A stretch of 64,000 nucleotides of DNA from JAIBJN01 sp963802795 (GCA_963802795.1 CAWDJV010000007.1:127296-191295); one strand, 5' to 3'; shown: positions 56,444-64,000, numbered from the stretch's first letter. The notes: generated by a model not told the origin, from the letters alone. Numbers and translations: made by a program.

Positions 56444-57463
56444 ATGTCGGCCCGACTCCCGCTCGCTGGCTTCGTGAACGCCCACAGCCACGCGTTCCAG
56501 CGCGCCCTGCGAGGAAAGGTCGAGGGCGGCGACTTCTGGGCCTGGCGGGACGTCATGTTGGGCCATGCCCGGGGTCTGACCCCGGACATGGTCGGAAGGG
56601 ACTACGCGGCGACGTACCGCGAGATGCGCGCGGCCGGCTACACGGCCGTCGGCGAGTTCCACTATCTCGGCTTCGCGGAGGCGGAGGCGGCGCTCGACGC
56701 GGCGGGCGAGGCCGGGATCGAGCTCGTCCTGCTGCTGGCGGCGTACGGGCGGGGCGGCCTCGACCGGTTCCGCCAAGACTCCGTGCGCGCCTACCTCGAC
56801 CAGGTCGAGGCTCTGAGCGCGCGGGGAGCACGCGTGGGGCTCGCGCCGCACTCCGTCCGCGCGTGCCCGCGGGAATGGCTGCAGGAGATCGGCCGCTTCG
56901 CCGAGCGCGAGAGCCTCGTCCTCCACGTCCACGCGGACGAGCAGCCGCGCGAGATCGAGGAGTGCCTCGCCGAGCACGGCCTCCGCCCCATCGAGCTGTT
57001 GGCGGACACGGGCTGCCTCGGGCCGCGAACGACCGTCGTCCACGCGACCCACGCGAACGAGCGGGAGCTCGACCACCTCGCGGACGCCGGCGCCCGCGTG
57101 TGCCTGTGCCCGACGACGGAGGCGAATCTCGGCGATGGCTTTCCGCCGCTCGAGGGACTGCTGTCACGCGAGATCGCCATCTGCATCGGCTCGGACTCGA
57201 ACGTCCGCCTCGATCCGCTCGAGGAGCTGCGGGAGATCGAGGGGACGGCACGCCGCCTGAAGCTCCGCCGCAACGTCATCCCTGTGGCACGGCTGCTCGA
57301 GATCGGCTCGCTGGAGGGAGCCGCCGCGCTCGGGCTGGACGAGTGGCCCGGGGCCGAGGTCGACCTCGGTCACCCCTCCCTCCGCGGCGTAGACGCCGCG
57401 GACGCGCCGGCCGCGCTCGTGCACGGCTGCGGAGCGGACGTCTTCCTGCCTGGGGCGCGATAG
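56444..57463 (+). CDS. hutF: Formimidoylglutamate deiminase-like amidohydrolase (short)
   Basis: 339 residues, about 100 shorter than typical HutF: it starts almost at the metal motif 'FVNAHSHAFQRALRG', lacking the N-terminal beta-sandwich segment. 'GGDFWAWRDVM' is a HutF hallmark; 'LHVHADEQPREIEE', 'VVHATH' and 'GSDSNVRLDP' supply metal and substrate ligands. Would deiminate N-formimidoyl-L-glutamate in histidine degradation, but no other hut gene is in the window. Confidence 0.82.
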   Translation: MSARLPLAGFVNAHSHAFQRALRGKVEGGDFWAWRDVMLGHARGLTPDMVGRDYAATYREMRAAGYTAVGEFHYLGFAEAEAALDAAGEAGIELVLLLAAYGRGGLDRFRQDSVRAYLDQVEALSARGARVGLAPHSVRACPREWLQEIGRFAERESLVLHVHADEQPREIEECLAEHGLRPIELLADTGCLGPRTTVVHATHANERELDHLADAGARVCLCPTTEANLGDGFPPLEGLLSREIAICIGSDSNVRLDPLEELREIEGTARRLKLRRNVIPVARLLEIGSLEGAAALGLDEWPGAEVDLGHPSLRGVDAADAPAALVHGCGADVFLPGAR

Positions 57464-57498
57464 AGATCTACGAGGTCCGGGAAGGGTCGTAGCGCCCG

Positions 57499-58308
57499 CT
57501 AGCCGCGCGCGAGCTCTTTGGAGCGCACCATCGCGGCCTGGATCGCGTTTAGGAACGCCGCGCGGACGCCCGCCTGCTCCAGCTCGCGGATAGCCGCGAT
57601 CGTCGTTCCGCCTGGAGAGGTGACTGCCTCACGAAGCTCGACCGGATGCATCCTTTCGTCGCGCAAGAGCTTCGCGGTCCCGAGCATCGTCTGCACGACG
57701 AGGTCGGTCGACACCTCACGCGAGAGGCCGAGGAGGATGCCGGCCTCGATCATCGACTCGGCCAGAAGAGCGAAGTAGGCGGGACCCGAGCCCGAGACCG
57801 CCGTGATGGCGTCCATGTAGTCCTCGTCGACCCGCACGGTGCGGCCCACGCTCCCGAGGACCTCCTCCGCGCGGGCGAGGTGCTCTTCCTCCGCGTGCGC
57901 CCCGGGGGCAATGCCCGCCATTCCCTCGTGGACAGTCATGGGCGTGTTCGGCATCGCCCGGACGACGGGCACCCCGTCGGCCAGATGGTTCTCGATGAGG
58001 GCGGTCGGGATGGCCGCCGCGATGGAGATCACCGTCTGGTCGGCGCTCACGGCGGTTCCGATCTCTGCGAGCAGCCCTTCGATGTCCTGCGGCTTCACGC
58101 CGATGACGACGATCCCCGCGCCCGAGACCGCGTCGGAGTTGGCGAGCGTCGTCCTGATCCCGTGACGCTCGGAGAGCTCGTCGAGCCGCTCCTGGTGGCG
58201 GGCGGTCGCGACGATCTCGCTTGGATCACGCCACCCGGAGGAGATGACGCCCGCGATCAGGGCCTCGCCGGCCTTGCCGGCGCCGAGCACCGCGAGGGTC
58301 CGTTCCAT
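57499..58308 (-). CDS. proC: Pyrroline-5-carboxylate reductase
   Basis: 269 residues. N-terminal Rossmann motif 'AVLGAGKAGEALIAG', 'VIGVKPQDIEG', 'RAMPNTPMTVHEG' and the C-terminal signature 'VSGSGPAYFALLAE' with 'VTSPGGTTIAAI'. Last step of proline synthesis. ATG 58308. Converges with hutF. Confidence 0.97.
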   Translation of the reverse strand: MERTLAVLGAGKAGEALIAGVISSGWRDPSEIVATARHQERLDELSERHGIRTTLANSDAVSGAGIVVIGVKPQDIEGLLAEIGTAVSADQTVISIAAAIPTALIENHLADGVPVVRAMPNTPMTVHEGMAGIAPGAHAEEEHLARAEEVLGSVGRTVRVDEDYMDAITAVSGSGPAYFALLAESMIEAGILLGLSREVSTDLVVQTMLGTAKLLRDERMHPVELREAVTSPGGTTIAAIRELEQAGVRAAFLNAIQAAMVRSKELARG

Positions 58309-58325
58309 GGCCCGGGACCCTATCG

Positions 58326-59237
58326 CTAGATGCTGCGAGAGAGCGAAAGCACGGCGCGAACGTATATCCGCGTCTCGCCGTAGAGCCCGTGCCGTCGGAC
58401 AGCTCTCGCCCCCTGGTAGTAGGAGGCGACCGCCAGCCTCGTGTTGCCACCCCAGAGCCGCAGCAGGTGACGGAGGTAGAGCACCCCTACGCGGATGTTT
58501 CCCCGCACCGTGTGCCGGATGTTCCTGCCGACCAGGACCTCCTCGACGAAGCGCCAGGTCGACGGAATGATCTGCATGACCCCCCACGCTCCCGCCGAGG
58601 AGACGATGTTGGTCTGGAAGCCCGACTCGATCCAGGCGAGCGCCCGTACCAGCTCCTGGCTGACGCCGTAGCGCGTGGCGATGCGGATGAGCCTGGCCCG
58701 AACCTGGTCGTGGGTCAGATACGGGACCTCTGGACGCGAGGCGCGCCTGTGCCCCGCCGCGCGCCCGTGCGCGAGCGCCCGCCTCGTCACCGGGCCGACG
58801 AGCCCGTCGGCGGCGAGCCCGGCCCTTCGCTGGAATCGGCGTACCGCGCCCAGCGTCATCGGCCCGAACATTCCGTCGACCGTTCCGGTTCGGACACCGC
58901 CAAGCCTGAGACGGAACTGCAGGACCGAGACGTCCCAGCCGACCATGCCGTGGCGGATCACGCGCCTCCCGTAGTCGGGGCGTCCCAGCCGGCCGAGCCT
59001 GGCCCGCGTGCGGGGCCCGGGAACTCCGTCGACCGCGAGGCGATGGCGGCGCTGGAACTTTCGGACGGCGCGGTTGGTGAGCGGCCCGGCGATGCCGTCG
59101 ATCGCCCCCGGGTAGAGCCCGTGCGCCCGCATTGCCACCTGGACGGCGGCCGCGGACGGATCGACGACGGCAGGCGCCGGCGCCGCCGCAGCAAGGGCGA
59201 CCAGGAACACGACCGCAACGGACCGTCCGGTTCGCAT
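58326..59237 (-). CDS. Secreted lytic transglycosylase with two peptidoglycan-binding domains
   Basis: 303 residues. Signal peptide of about 24 residues. Two PG_binding_1 repeats (about 28-80 and 98-155; 'LYPGAIDGIAGPLTNRAVRK', 'GTVDGMFGPMTLGAVRRF'). C-terminal SLT domain (about 175-290) with catalytic Glu in 'ALAWIESGFQ', then 'GAWGVMQIIPSTW' and 'YYQGARAV'. Cleaves glycan strands outside the membrane. It follows a strongly structured leader. Confidence 0.92.
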   Translation of the reverse strand: MRTGRSVAVVFLVALAAAAPAPAVVDPSAAAVQVAMRAHGLYPGAIDGIAGPLTNRAVRKFQRRHRLAVDGVPGPRTRARLGRLGRPDYGRRVIRHGMVGWDVSVLQFRLRLGGVRTGTVDGMFGPMTLGAVRRFQRRAGLAADGLVGPVTRRALAHGRAAGHRRASRPEVPYLTHDQVRARLIRIATRYGVSQELVRALAWIESGFQTNIVSSAGAWGVMQIIPSTWRFVEEVLVGRNIRHTVRGNIRVGVLYLRHLLRLWGGNTRLAVASYYQGARAVRRHGLYGETRIYVRAVLSLSRSI

Positions 59238-59249
59238 GGACCGGGTCCA

Positions 59250-59400
59250 TTGGCCGCCGGCGGGCGTTCTCCTCCCCGGGCGCGGTCCGTCTCGGGCCCG
59301 GCGCAGGAAAGGGGGGTAAGCGGGCCGTACCCCCTTGGCCTAGGGAGGCCCGCTCACCCGGGCGGGGCACCGCGAAAGATCGCGGTCCCCATGCGACACA
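59250..59400 (-). promoter_or_regulatory. Structured leader of the lytic transglycosylase gene
   Basis: Minus-strand RNA can form GGGG-ACCGCGA-TCTT-TCGCGGT-G-CCCC, then GCCCG/GCGGGC, GGCC-TCCCTA-GGCC, and AAGGGGGTA/TACCCCC(C)TT. GCGGGCC can instead pair perfectly with GGCCCGC further on, so two exclusive folds exist. The arrangement resembles a riboswitch or attenuator, but no known family was recognised. Confidence 0.45.
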
Positions 59401-59472
59401 CGACCTGCGGCCGAATCGCGCGCCGCCCTGCCAGGATAGCGCTCCTCCCCACTCGTGCAAGTTGGAGCGAGG

Positions 59473-59754
59473 TCACGGGAAGAGCGGGAGATAGCGCTCT
59501 CGCCACTCCTGATCGGTGATCGAGCGACGAAAGAAGTCTTCCAGCACCGCTCGCGGGGAGTCATCGCTCGAACGAGCGAGCAAGCAGACGACAGCCGCGA
59601 GCATGTACTCGAGCAGGTCGGGATCGATCCTGGCGACCCTGATCGCCTGCTCGAAGGCCCAGATCATCTTCTCGCCGTCGGGCCCACCGACGCTCTCCCT
59701 GAGCTCCCGGACGAGGTCGTCGAGTTCGAGGTGGTCCCAATCCATGTCGGTCAT
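59473..59754 (-). CDS. Small acidic hypothetical protein
   Basis: 93 residues, acidic and helical ('LDDLVRELRESVGGPDGE', 'VLEDFFRRSITDQEWRERYL'). No membrane segment or named domain. ATG 59754; GTG 59757 is also possible. Confidence 0.55.
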   Translation of the reverse strand: MTDMDWDHLELDDLVRELRESVGGPDGEKMIWAFEQAIRVARIDPDLLEYMLAAVVCLLARSSDDSPRAVLEDFFRRSITDQEWRERYLPLFP

Positions 59755-59810
59755 CACATCATGATCGGCAGGGAGGGCGGACTCGTTGATCGCGGCCCTT
59801 ACGGCCGAAA

Positions 59811-59843
59811 GGAAGCGGCCAGGCTGAGCGCCTGGCCGCTTCC
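59811..59843 (-). terminator. 14-bp hairpin after the PRC-barrel gene
   Basis: GGAAGCGGCCAGGC-TGAGC-GCCTGGCCGCTTCC is a perfect stem located 24 bases beyond the stop of the PRC-barrel gene (minus strand). Confidence 0.7.
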
Positions 59844-59866
59844 GAAGCCCCGGGTTGAGTCAGGCC

Positions 59867-60241
59867 CTACGCAGCGAAGCCGCTGCCGCCGGAGCCGTAG
59901 TAGCTTCCGACCTCAGAGCGATACGCGTCGTCTCGGAACGTCGATGCGTCGAACTCGGGAGCGTCCTTGATCTGATCCTTCGTTCGGCCGACGTAGATGC
60001 GCTCTTCGTCGATGTCGATCCGATCGATGACTCCCGCCGGGAGCAGCACCTTCTTCCCGAAGATCCACGGGCCGGTGTCGACGACGAGGTAGCTCGAGCC
60101 GACGTCGTAGGAGGCCTCGTCGACCTTTCCGATGCTGCCGTCAACTGCCTCCACGCCGTAGCCGGTGAGGTCCACGCCCCGGCCGACGTCGGTGCCAAGG
60201 GCGTCCATGTCGCGGTAGGTCCAGATGTCGTTCGTAGCCAT
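59867..60241 (-). CDS. PRC-barrel domain protein
   Basis: 124 residues. PRC-barrel core 'GKVDEASYDVGSSYLVVDTG' region, then 'GKKVLLPAGVIDRIDIDEE' and 'VGRTKDQIKDAPEFD', a C-terminal pattern common in actinobacterial PRC-barrel proteins. Gly/Ser tail. Likely cytoplasmic, often stress-associated. Upstream gene is a GlsB-type membrane protein. Confidence 0.85.
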   Translation of the reverse strand: MATNDIWTYRDMDALGTDVGRGVDLTGYGVEAVDGSIGKVDEASYDVGSSYLVVDTGPWIFGKKVLLPAGVIDRIDIDEERIYVGRTKDQIKDAPEFDASTFRDDAYRSEVGSYYGSGGSGFAA

Positions 60242-60281
60242 GCATTTCCTCTCTTTGGAACGGGTTACCCGATGCGTTCAA

Positions 60282-60557
60282 CTAAACGGCTGTCTGCCGA
60301 TTCCTCCCAGTGACGGCCTGCCAAATCAGGAGGAGGACGACGGCGCCGACGATCGCGGCGATCCACGTGCTCCAATCGAAGAACTCGTCGATCGGATCGC
60401 CGAACCCGATCGCCTGCGCGATGAAGCCGGCGAGTAGAGCACCTGCCACTCCGACGAGCCCTGCCACGATGATCCCGCCCGGCTGATCTCCGGGAAGGAT
60501 CGCCTGGGCGATAAGACCTGCAAGCAGACCCAGGATGATCCAACCGATGATTCCCAA
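60282..60557 (-). CDS. GlsB/YeaQ/YmgE-family stress membrane protein
   Basis: 91 residues, three membrane helices with Gly-rich faces: 'IIGWIILGLLAGLIAQAILPG', 'IVAGLVGVAGALLAGF', 'IAAIVGAVVLLLIW'. I chose TTG 60557 because GAGGAGG lies 8 bases upstream and it gives the family start (MGIIGWII). An ATG closer to the ribosome binding site is in another frame, so a one-base error is possible. Confidence 0.8.
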   Translation of the reverse strand: MGIIGWIILGLLAGLIAQAILPGDQPGGIIVAGLVGVAGALLAGFIAQAIGFGDPIDEFFDWSTWIAAIVGAVVLLLIWQAVTGRNRQTAV

Positions 60558-60668
60558 ACCCCATACCTCCTCGTCACGGCCTGTGGCCGAATGAGCCAAG
60601 GCCGAGTAGATGTCCATCCCTTGCGAACTTGAAACCCATCTCGACGCCGAATCTGCGAGAGCGATTCC

Positions 60669-60821
60669 TCAGACGACAGAAGCGCCGTCGGGGCGCCACC
60701 ACTCGATCGCCGCCTCGTCGAAGAGCTCCTCCAGCGCGCGCAGCCCGTCCTCGCGTCGGCCCGGAGCAGGTCGGCGCCCACTGCCCGGGGCGGTCTGCGC
60801 GCTAAATCCAGTCGCGGGCAC
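60669..60821 (-). CDS. Possible small protein overlapping the corA end
   Basis: 50 codons from GTG 60821, overlapping the corA stop by 20 bases. C-terminal half 'LRALEELFDEAAIEWWRPDG' looks protein-like, with G/C third positions. No family recognised. It could also be a decayed gene end. Confidence 0.3.
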   Translation of the reverse strand: MPATGFSAQTAPGSGRRPAPGRREDGLRALEELFDEAAIEWWRPDGASVV

Positions 60822-61767
60822 GGGCGATCGAGAGCACGACCACGGCGATGCCGAGCATCATGCCGATCACAACCCAAAAGATCCAGGCTCGGTCGAAGAG
60901 GCCGACCTGGAAGTTCATGCCCATGATCCCGCCGAGCACGGTCGCGGGCAAGAGGATCACGGTGACCAGCGTGAGCACCTTCATGATGTCGTTGGTCCGT
61001 AGTCCGATTCGGGTTACGAGGAGGTCGAAGGAGCCGAAGGTCGACTCCTTCATTTCGCGGGCGGTGTCCAGCGCCTGGGTCACGCGGCGCTCGAGCTCGG
61101 CGAACCGCTGCGCTGATTCGTCGCTCGACAGCGCATCGAATTCGGGGTGTGACAGGGCTATTGCTACTTCACGGTGCGGGGAGAGCGCCCTTCGCAGCTT
61201 CCCAATCGCGCGGCGGATCTCGACCAGCCGGGCCAGCTCGTCAGCAACCTCTTTGGGGGTATCGGTCATAACCCTCGCGTCCAGCTCCTCCAGCTCCCGC
61301 TCGACAGCTTCGAAGGCGCGGTGGTAGCCGGCGAGGACCCACTCGAAAATCGTTGCGACGAACGAGGGCGCGTCGAGCGCACCGACTTGACCTCCCCCCT
61401 CGGCGCGCTCGAGGAACTCGTCGAGCACCTCGACCTTCTGACGATACGCGGTGACGACCCAGTTAGGGCCGAGCACGCATTCGATTGGAATCAGCGCAGG
61501 CGCATCCCCGTCGCCGCTCACGGCGTACAGCGTTACGTGCAGGCGCTCGCCCTCGTCCGCAATGGAGGCGCTTCTTGACTCCTCGCGCAGCCGGTGCTCG
61601 ATCGTCTCGCCGAGCTCGAGGGTCTCTCCCAGCGCCGCCATTTCCTCCTCCGTCGGGTCGTGCGCTGCGAGCCACAGCAGCTGGCCGCGCTCGAGCCGTT
61701 CGAGCGCGGCCCCCCAATCCTCGATCTGTTGCGACTGTTCCACGTCGAACACGAAGCCTTTGAGCAT
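60802..61767 (-). CDS. corA: CorA-family magnesium/cobalt transporter
   Basis: 321 residues. Long cytoplasmic N-terminal funnel, then two C-terminal helices with the CorA signature 'GGIMGMNF' (GMN) after the first and 'IFWVVIGMMLGIAVVVL' as the second. Ends in basic 'RARDW'. Divalent cation channel. Confidence 0.93.
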   Translation of the reverse strand: MLKGFVFDVEQSQQIEDWGAALERLERGQLLWLAAHDPTEEEMAALGETLELGETIEHRLREESRSASIADEGERLHVTLYAVSGDGDAPALIPIECVLGPNWVVTAYRQKVEVLDEFLERAEGGGQVGALDAPSFVATIFEWVLAGYHRAFEAVERELEELDARVMTDTPKEVADELARLVEIRRAIGKLRRALSPHREVAIALSHPEFDALSSDESAQRFAELERRVTQALDTAREMKESTFGSFDLLVTRIGLRTNDIMKVLTLVTVILLPATVLGGIMGMNFQVGLFDRAWIFWVVIGMMLGIAVVVLSIARARDWI

Positions 61768-61910
61768 CTACGGTTCTTCCAGAGACCCCTGCATTTCCCT
61801 GTGTGCGAAGACGACCATGAAGCCCGCGACCACAAGGGCAGCAGATTCCAGACCGTTCATGTCCCAGGGTGTCCAGCCTCGCCGGCGGGTTTTGTACCAC
61901 GGAACGAGAA

Positions 61911-61934
61911 AAGCCCCGCTCATGCAGGGCTCTT
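61911..61934 (-). terminator. Terminator after the tRNA fragment
   Basis: Minus strand GCCCTGC-ATGA-GCGGGGC followed by TTTT (one G.U pair). It is a diverged copy of the tRNA-Pro terminator at 62371-62396. Confidence 0.65.
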
Positions 61935-61940
61935 AGTTGA

Positions 61941-61985
61941 TCGGGGCACCGAGATTTGAACTCGGGACCTAGTCCCCCAAACTAC
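61941..61985 (-). pseudogene. Truncated 3' half of tRNA-Pro (duplicate)
   Basis: Matches the anticodon loop, T arm and acceptor 3' strand of tRNA-Pro(GGG) with several changes and a two-base deletion in the variable region; the D arm and 5' acceptor strand are absent. The similarity continues into the terminator. It looks like an old attachment-site scar or a decayed tandem tRNA copy. Confidence 0.75.
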
Positions 61986-62198
61986 TCACGCGGTTGTGGC
62001 GGCCTGGTCCGACTCGGCGGGACTTGACTTGAACACTGGCGTTGCGCCCGCCGCCAGCTCCAGCTCGGGCATCGGCTGGGGCCCACGTGCCAGCCGCACG
62101 GGGCTGTAGTGCCCGAGCAACCCGCGCACACCCGTCCACAGAAACGCTGCTGCGGCGGCTGCGAAAAGCGTGAGGATGATGGCGACAGGGAGCGGCAC
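61986..62198 (-). CDS. Small membrane protein between the tRNA copies
   Basis: 70 residues, GTG start, one N-terminal membrane helix ('VAIILTLFAAAAAAFLW') and a soluble tail. Its stop lies exactly at the junction with the tRNA fragment. Function unknown. Confidence 0.45.
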   Translation of the reverse strand: MPLPVAIILTLFAAAAAAFLWTGVRGLLGHYSPVRLARGPQPMPELELAAGATPVFKSSPAESDQAATTA

Positions 62199-62370
62199 TA
62201 GAACACCTTTCGTGGAGGTTCCCCGATACCGTCGGGGTTCATAGGTAAAGGTGTCGGCAGCCGAGCCCGATACTTTAGGCCCGGCCAGGTTGAGCGCTCG
62301 TCGAGGTGCGCTTACCGGGCCGTTCTTGCTCGCGATTCCCCCGGGTGACGGCCCTCACACCCTGGAACCC

Positions 62371-62396
62371 GAAAGCCCCGCCTGTGCGGGGCTTTC
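62371..62396 (-). terminator. tRNA-Pro terminator
   Basis: Minus strand GAAAGCCCCGC-ACAG-GCGGGGCTTTC: perfect 11-bp stem 5 bases after the tRNA 3' end. Confidence 0.8.
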
Positions 62397-62401
62397 CTTG
62401 A

Positions 62402-62476
62402 TCGGGGCGCCGAGATTTGAACTCGGGACCTCTAGTCCCCCAGACTAGCGCGCTAACCAGGCTGCGCCACGCCCCG
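62402..62476 (-). tRNA. tRNA-Pro(GGG)
   Basis: 75 nt cloverleaf: acceptor CGGGGCG/CGCCCCG with discriminator A, D stem GCGC/GCGC, anticodon stem CTAGT/ACTAG with loop CTGGGGG (anticodon GGG, proline), T stem CCGAG/CTCGG with TTCAAAT. The 3' CCA is not encoded. A -10-like TAGGAT lies about 12 bases upstream (62493-62488). proS lies about 1.4 kb away. Confidence 0.96.
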
Positions 62477-62684
62477 CGACGTGCCCATCCTAGCGCCCCC
62501 GCGGCGGCCCCGCAGGCCCTCGCGGCCGGGTCGCGGAGCGCGGGGGCGAATCCCGCAGCGGGGTACCCGCCACGACCCCGATTGCCCCTCCTCACGCACC
62601 CCGCCGTGGCCCGCGCGGGGCAGTGCCGGGTTGCCGCGACCCGGGCGGTCCGGCAGAATCGGCGTCTTCAGGGACGAAACGGAC
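62477..62684. other. Intergenic region between tRNA-Pro and HTH-membrane gene
   Basis: 208 bases, extremely GC-rich with several short inverted repeats. Apart from the tRNA -10 hexamer I see no gene, repeat or clear operator. Confidence 0.5.
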
Positions 62685-63501
62685 GTGCGTACCTACACGA
62701 TCAGCGAGGCTGCGGACGTGACCGGCATGAGCCGGAAAGCGATCGCGCGGCGCGTCGAGCGCGGCTCGCTTCGCTCTGTCGTCCGGAACGGCCGCCGGCG
62801 GATCCCCCGCTCGGAGCTCGTCCGCGCCGGGCTCCTCCCGGAAGGCGCGCAGCCGACCCCGGACGGCAACCCCGCGTCCCCGCTCCTCCCCCACCCCGCC
62901 TTCTCCGGGGGGTCGGCAGAGGGCCGGGGCGGTGAGGACATGCTTGCCGGGCTGTTTCGCGAGGTTCTCGACCGCCTCGACCGCCAGTCGCAGGAGATCG
63001 CGCAGTACCGCGCGCTGACCGTGCAGGCTGAAAGCCTGCGGCTGACGAACGAGCTGGCCGACCTCCGCGTCCGCCTTGCGGAGCTCGAGAGCCAGCCGCC
63101 GCCGCAAACGCCGCAACCGAGCGAGGTGCGCGACGTCCCGCAGACCCCTGCGGCCGTCGGCGACCTCGGCCGGCGCGTCAGCGAGCTCTCGAGACAGGTC
63201 GACCAGCTTTCGAGACGCGAGATCTGGCTCCCGCCGCAGGCCGCCACCACCCCGGCGCCGCAGCAGCCCCGCCCGATGCCCATGGCCGAGCGCCCGGCCG
63301 CGCCCCAGACGCCGGTTCCCGCCCCCGTCGCACGCCCGTCCCGGACCTCGCGTTCCAAGCGCTTCGTCCTCGAGGCCGCCTTCATCGTCGCCGTCGCGAT
63401 CATCGCGTGGCAGGCAGAGCTCCCCGATACCCGCGATTGCCGTGGCGATGGCGCTCGCCTGGACGCTCGTCGCGGTCGTCGAGTGGTTCTCGAGCCGCTG
63501 A
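62685..63501 (+). CDS. Membrane-anchored helix-turn-helix protein, frame break near 63425
   Basis: About 272 residues if corrected. N-terminal excisionase/MerR-like HTH ('YTISEAADVTGMSRKAIARR', then a basic wing 'VVRNGRRRIPRSELV'), a coiled coil (about 85-130), a Pro/Gln-rich linker, and two C-terminal membrane helices ('AAFIVAVAIIAWQ' and, after an extra C near 63425, 'IAVAMALAWTLVAVVEWF'). The layout suggests a membrane-tethered DNA-binding protein. Not an integrase excisionase by length. Confidence 0.7.
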
Positions 63502-63530
63502 CGTTCAACCTCTACTAGGACTGGGAGTCC

Positions 63531-63829
63531 TCACCCTTCGAGTCGTCGGTAGAGCCTGTCGACGAGCTCGGGCATCTTCTCGAGCCTGGCGGTGATCGAG
63601 CGGATCCGGTACTCCTGGAAGTGGGCGGGCTCCACATTGAGCGACTTTGCGAGCGCCTCGATCACCTCGTTCGAGGGCACGGGCCGGTTCCCGTGCACGA
63701 GGTGGTTGAGATATCCGGCCGAAAGGCCGGTTGCGCCGCGAGCCCGCGGTAGGTGACTCGGCGCTCGGCCATGAGGGATTGCAGGGTCTCGCCGAACGGT
63801 TCGGTCGAGAAGCGACGCTTCCTCGCCAT
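63531..63829 (-). CDS. Xre-family HTH regulator, frame break near 63728
   Basis: About 99 residues if corrected. 'MARKRRFSTEPFGETLQSLM' and 'TYRGLAAQ', then after a missing base near 63728 'TGLSAGYLNHLVHGNRPVPS' and 'VIEALAKSLNVEPAHFQEY', ending 'LVDRLYRRLEG'. Typical Xre/Cro helix pattern with a C-terminal extension. ATG overlaps the proS stop (TGATG), so coupled to proS. Confidence 0.82.
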
Positions 63830-64000
63830 CACAGGACCTCCTTCACGTGCGCGGCCACCTCGTCCACGGCCACGCGTTCCTCCCCACGCCCCGCCCGCAC
63901 GAGCACTCGACGCGGCCGTCCTCGAGCGTCTTCTTCCCAACCGTGATGCGGATGGGACAACCGATGAGATCTGCGTCGGCAAACTTCTCGCCGGGCCTGA
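63829..64000 (-). CDS. proS: Proline-tRNA ligase, C-terminal end (partial), frame break near 63895
   Basis: Only the last roughly 57 residues are in the window. 'RPGEKFADADLIGCPIRITV' and 'GKKTLEDGRVE' are the anticodon-binding domain end of bacterial ProRS. A frame change near 63895 restores 'VLVRAGRGEERVAVDEVAAH' to the TGA at 63831-63829. Charges tRNA-Pro, whose gene lies nearby. Confidence 0.82.
   Translation of the reverse strand, partial: QARREVCRRRSHRLSHPHHGWEEDARGRPRRVLVRAGRGEERVAVDEVAAHVKEVL

Noticed and set aside
61941..62476. Integrated mobile element at tRNA-Pro
   Set aside because: Only about 460 bases separate the copies and there is no integrase; kept only as a possible scar.
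62685..62850. Phage excisionase (Xis) call for the HTH protein
   Set aside because: The HTH is similar, but the protein is about 270 residues with coiled coil and membrane helices, and no integrase is present.

Overview
The window is high-GC chromosomal DNA (strong G/C preference at codon third positions, many GTG starts) from an actinobacterium. The gene content and order, the leaderless-looking promoters and an RsiG/GarA-type regulatory cluster suggest the Thermoleophilia (Gaiellales/Solirubrobacterales-like), but that placement is inference; nothing in the sequence names the organism. It looks like ordinary chromosome: no insertion sequence, prophage, CRISPR array or rRNA operon was seen.

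Layout. 1-12.5 kb: MFS permease end, ribF, ggt, rpsO, pnp, an EamA permease, a geranylgeranyl-reductase-family flavoprotein, M16 peptidase, dapB, dapA, rnj. 12.5-24.7 kb: enolase-superfamily protein, ribokinase and nucleoside hydrolase, ftsK, a BMP-type nucleoside ABC importer, a RodZ-like protein. 24.7-30 kb: cinA-thpR-recA-recX-rny. 30-39 kb: a large secreted nuclease, miaB, miaA, dapF, dapL, hflX, dut, NUDIX. 39-46 kb: gatD-murT, a homing-endonuclease-associated repeat protein, a class II glutamine amidotransferase, and two sigma-70 factors around a PHP phosphatase. 46-49 kb: an Xre-RES toxin-antitoxin operon with a DUF5995 third gene, then a glycoside-hydrolase-like protein. 49-50.6 kb: a structured RNA candidate and small membrane proteins. 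50.6-56.4 kb: apt, MerR, FHA and RsiG-like genes, then a pgsA-sugar-nucleotide transferase pair. 56.4-64 kb: hutF, proC, a lytic transglycosylase, small stress-type proteins, corA, tRNA-Pro(GGG), DNA-binding proteins and the end of proS. The order rpsO-pnp-M16-dapA-rnj-ftsK-rodZ-cinA-recA-rny-miaB-miaA resembles the Bacillus subtilis arrangement and so looks ancestral.

How the genes work together. There are blocks for RNA turnover (pnp, rnj, rny), diaminopimelate and wall synthesis (dapA, dapB, dapL, dapF, murT/gatD), nucleoside uptake and salvage (BMP importer, nucleoside hydrolase, ribokinase, apt), recombination (recA/recX) and tRNA modification (miaA/miaB).

Caution on sequence quality. 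At least twelve conserved genes or positions contain single-base frame breaks, both insertions and deletions. I read these as probable sequencing or assembly errors. Affected genes are annotated as one CDS with the break position stated. The most interesting biology is a DapF with serine at both catalytic cysteine positions, the Xre-RES-DUF5995 operon with a perfect 21-bp operator, an RsiG-like c-di-GMP-binding signature, a two-copy structured noncoding element, and a pseudoknot-containing RNA candidate at about 49.1-49.3 kb.
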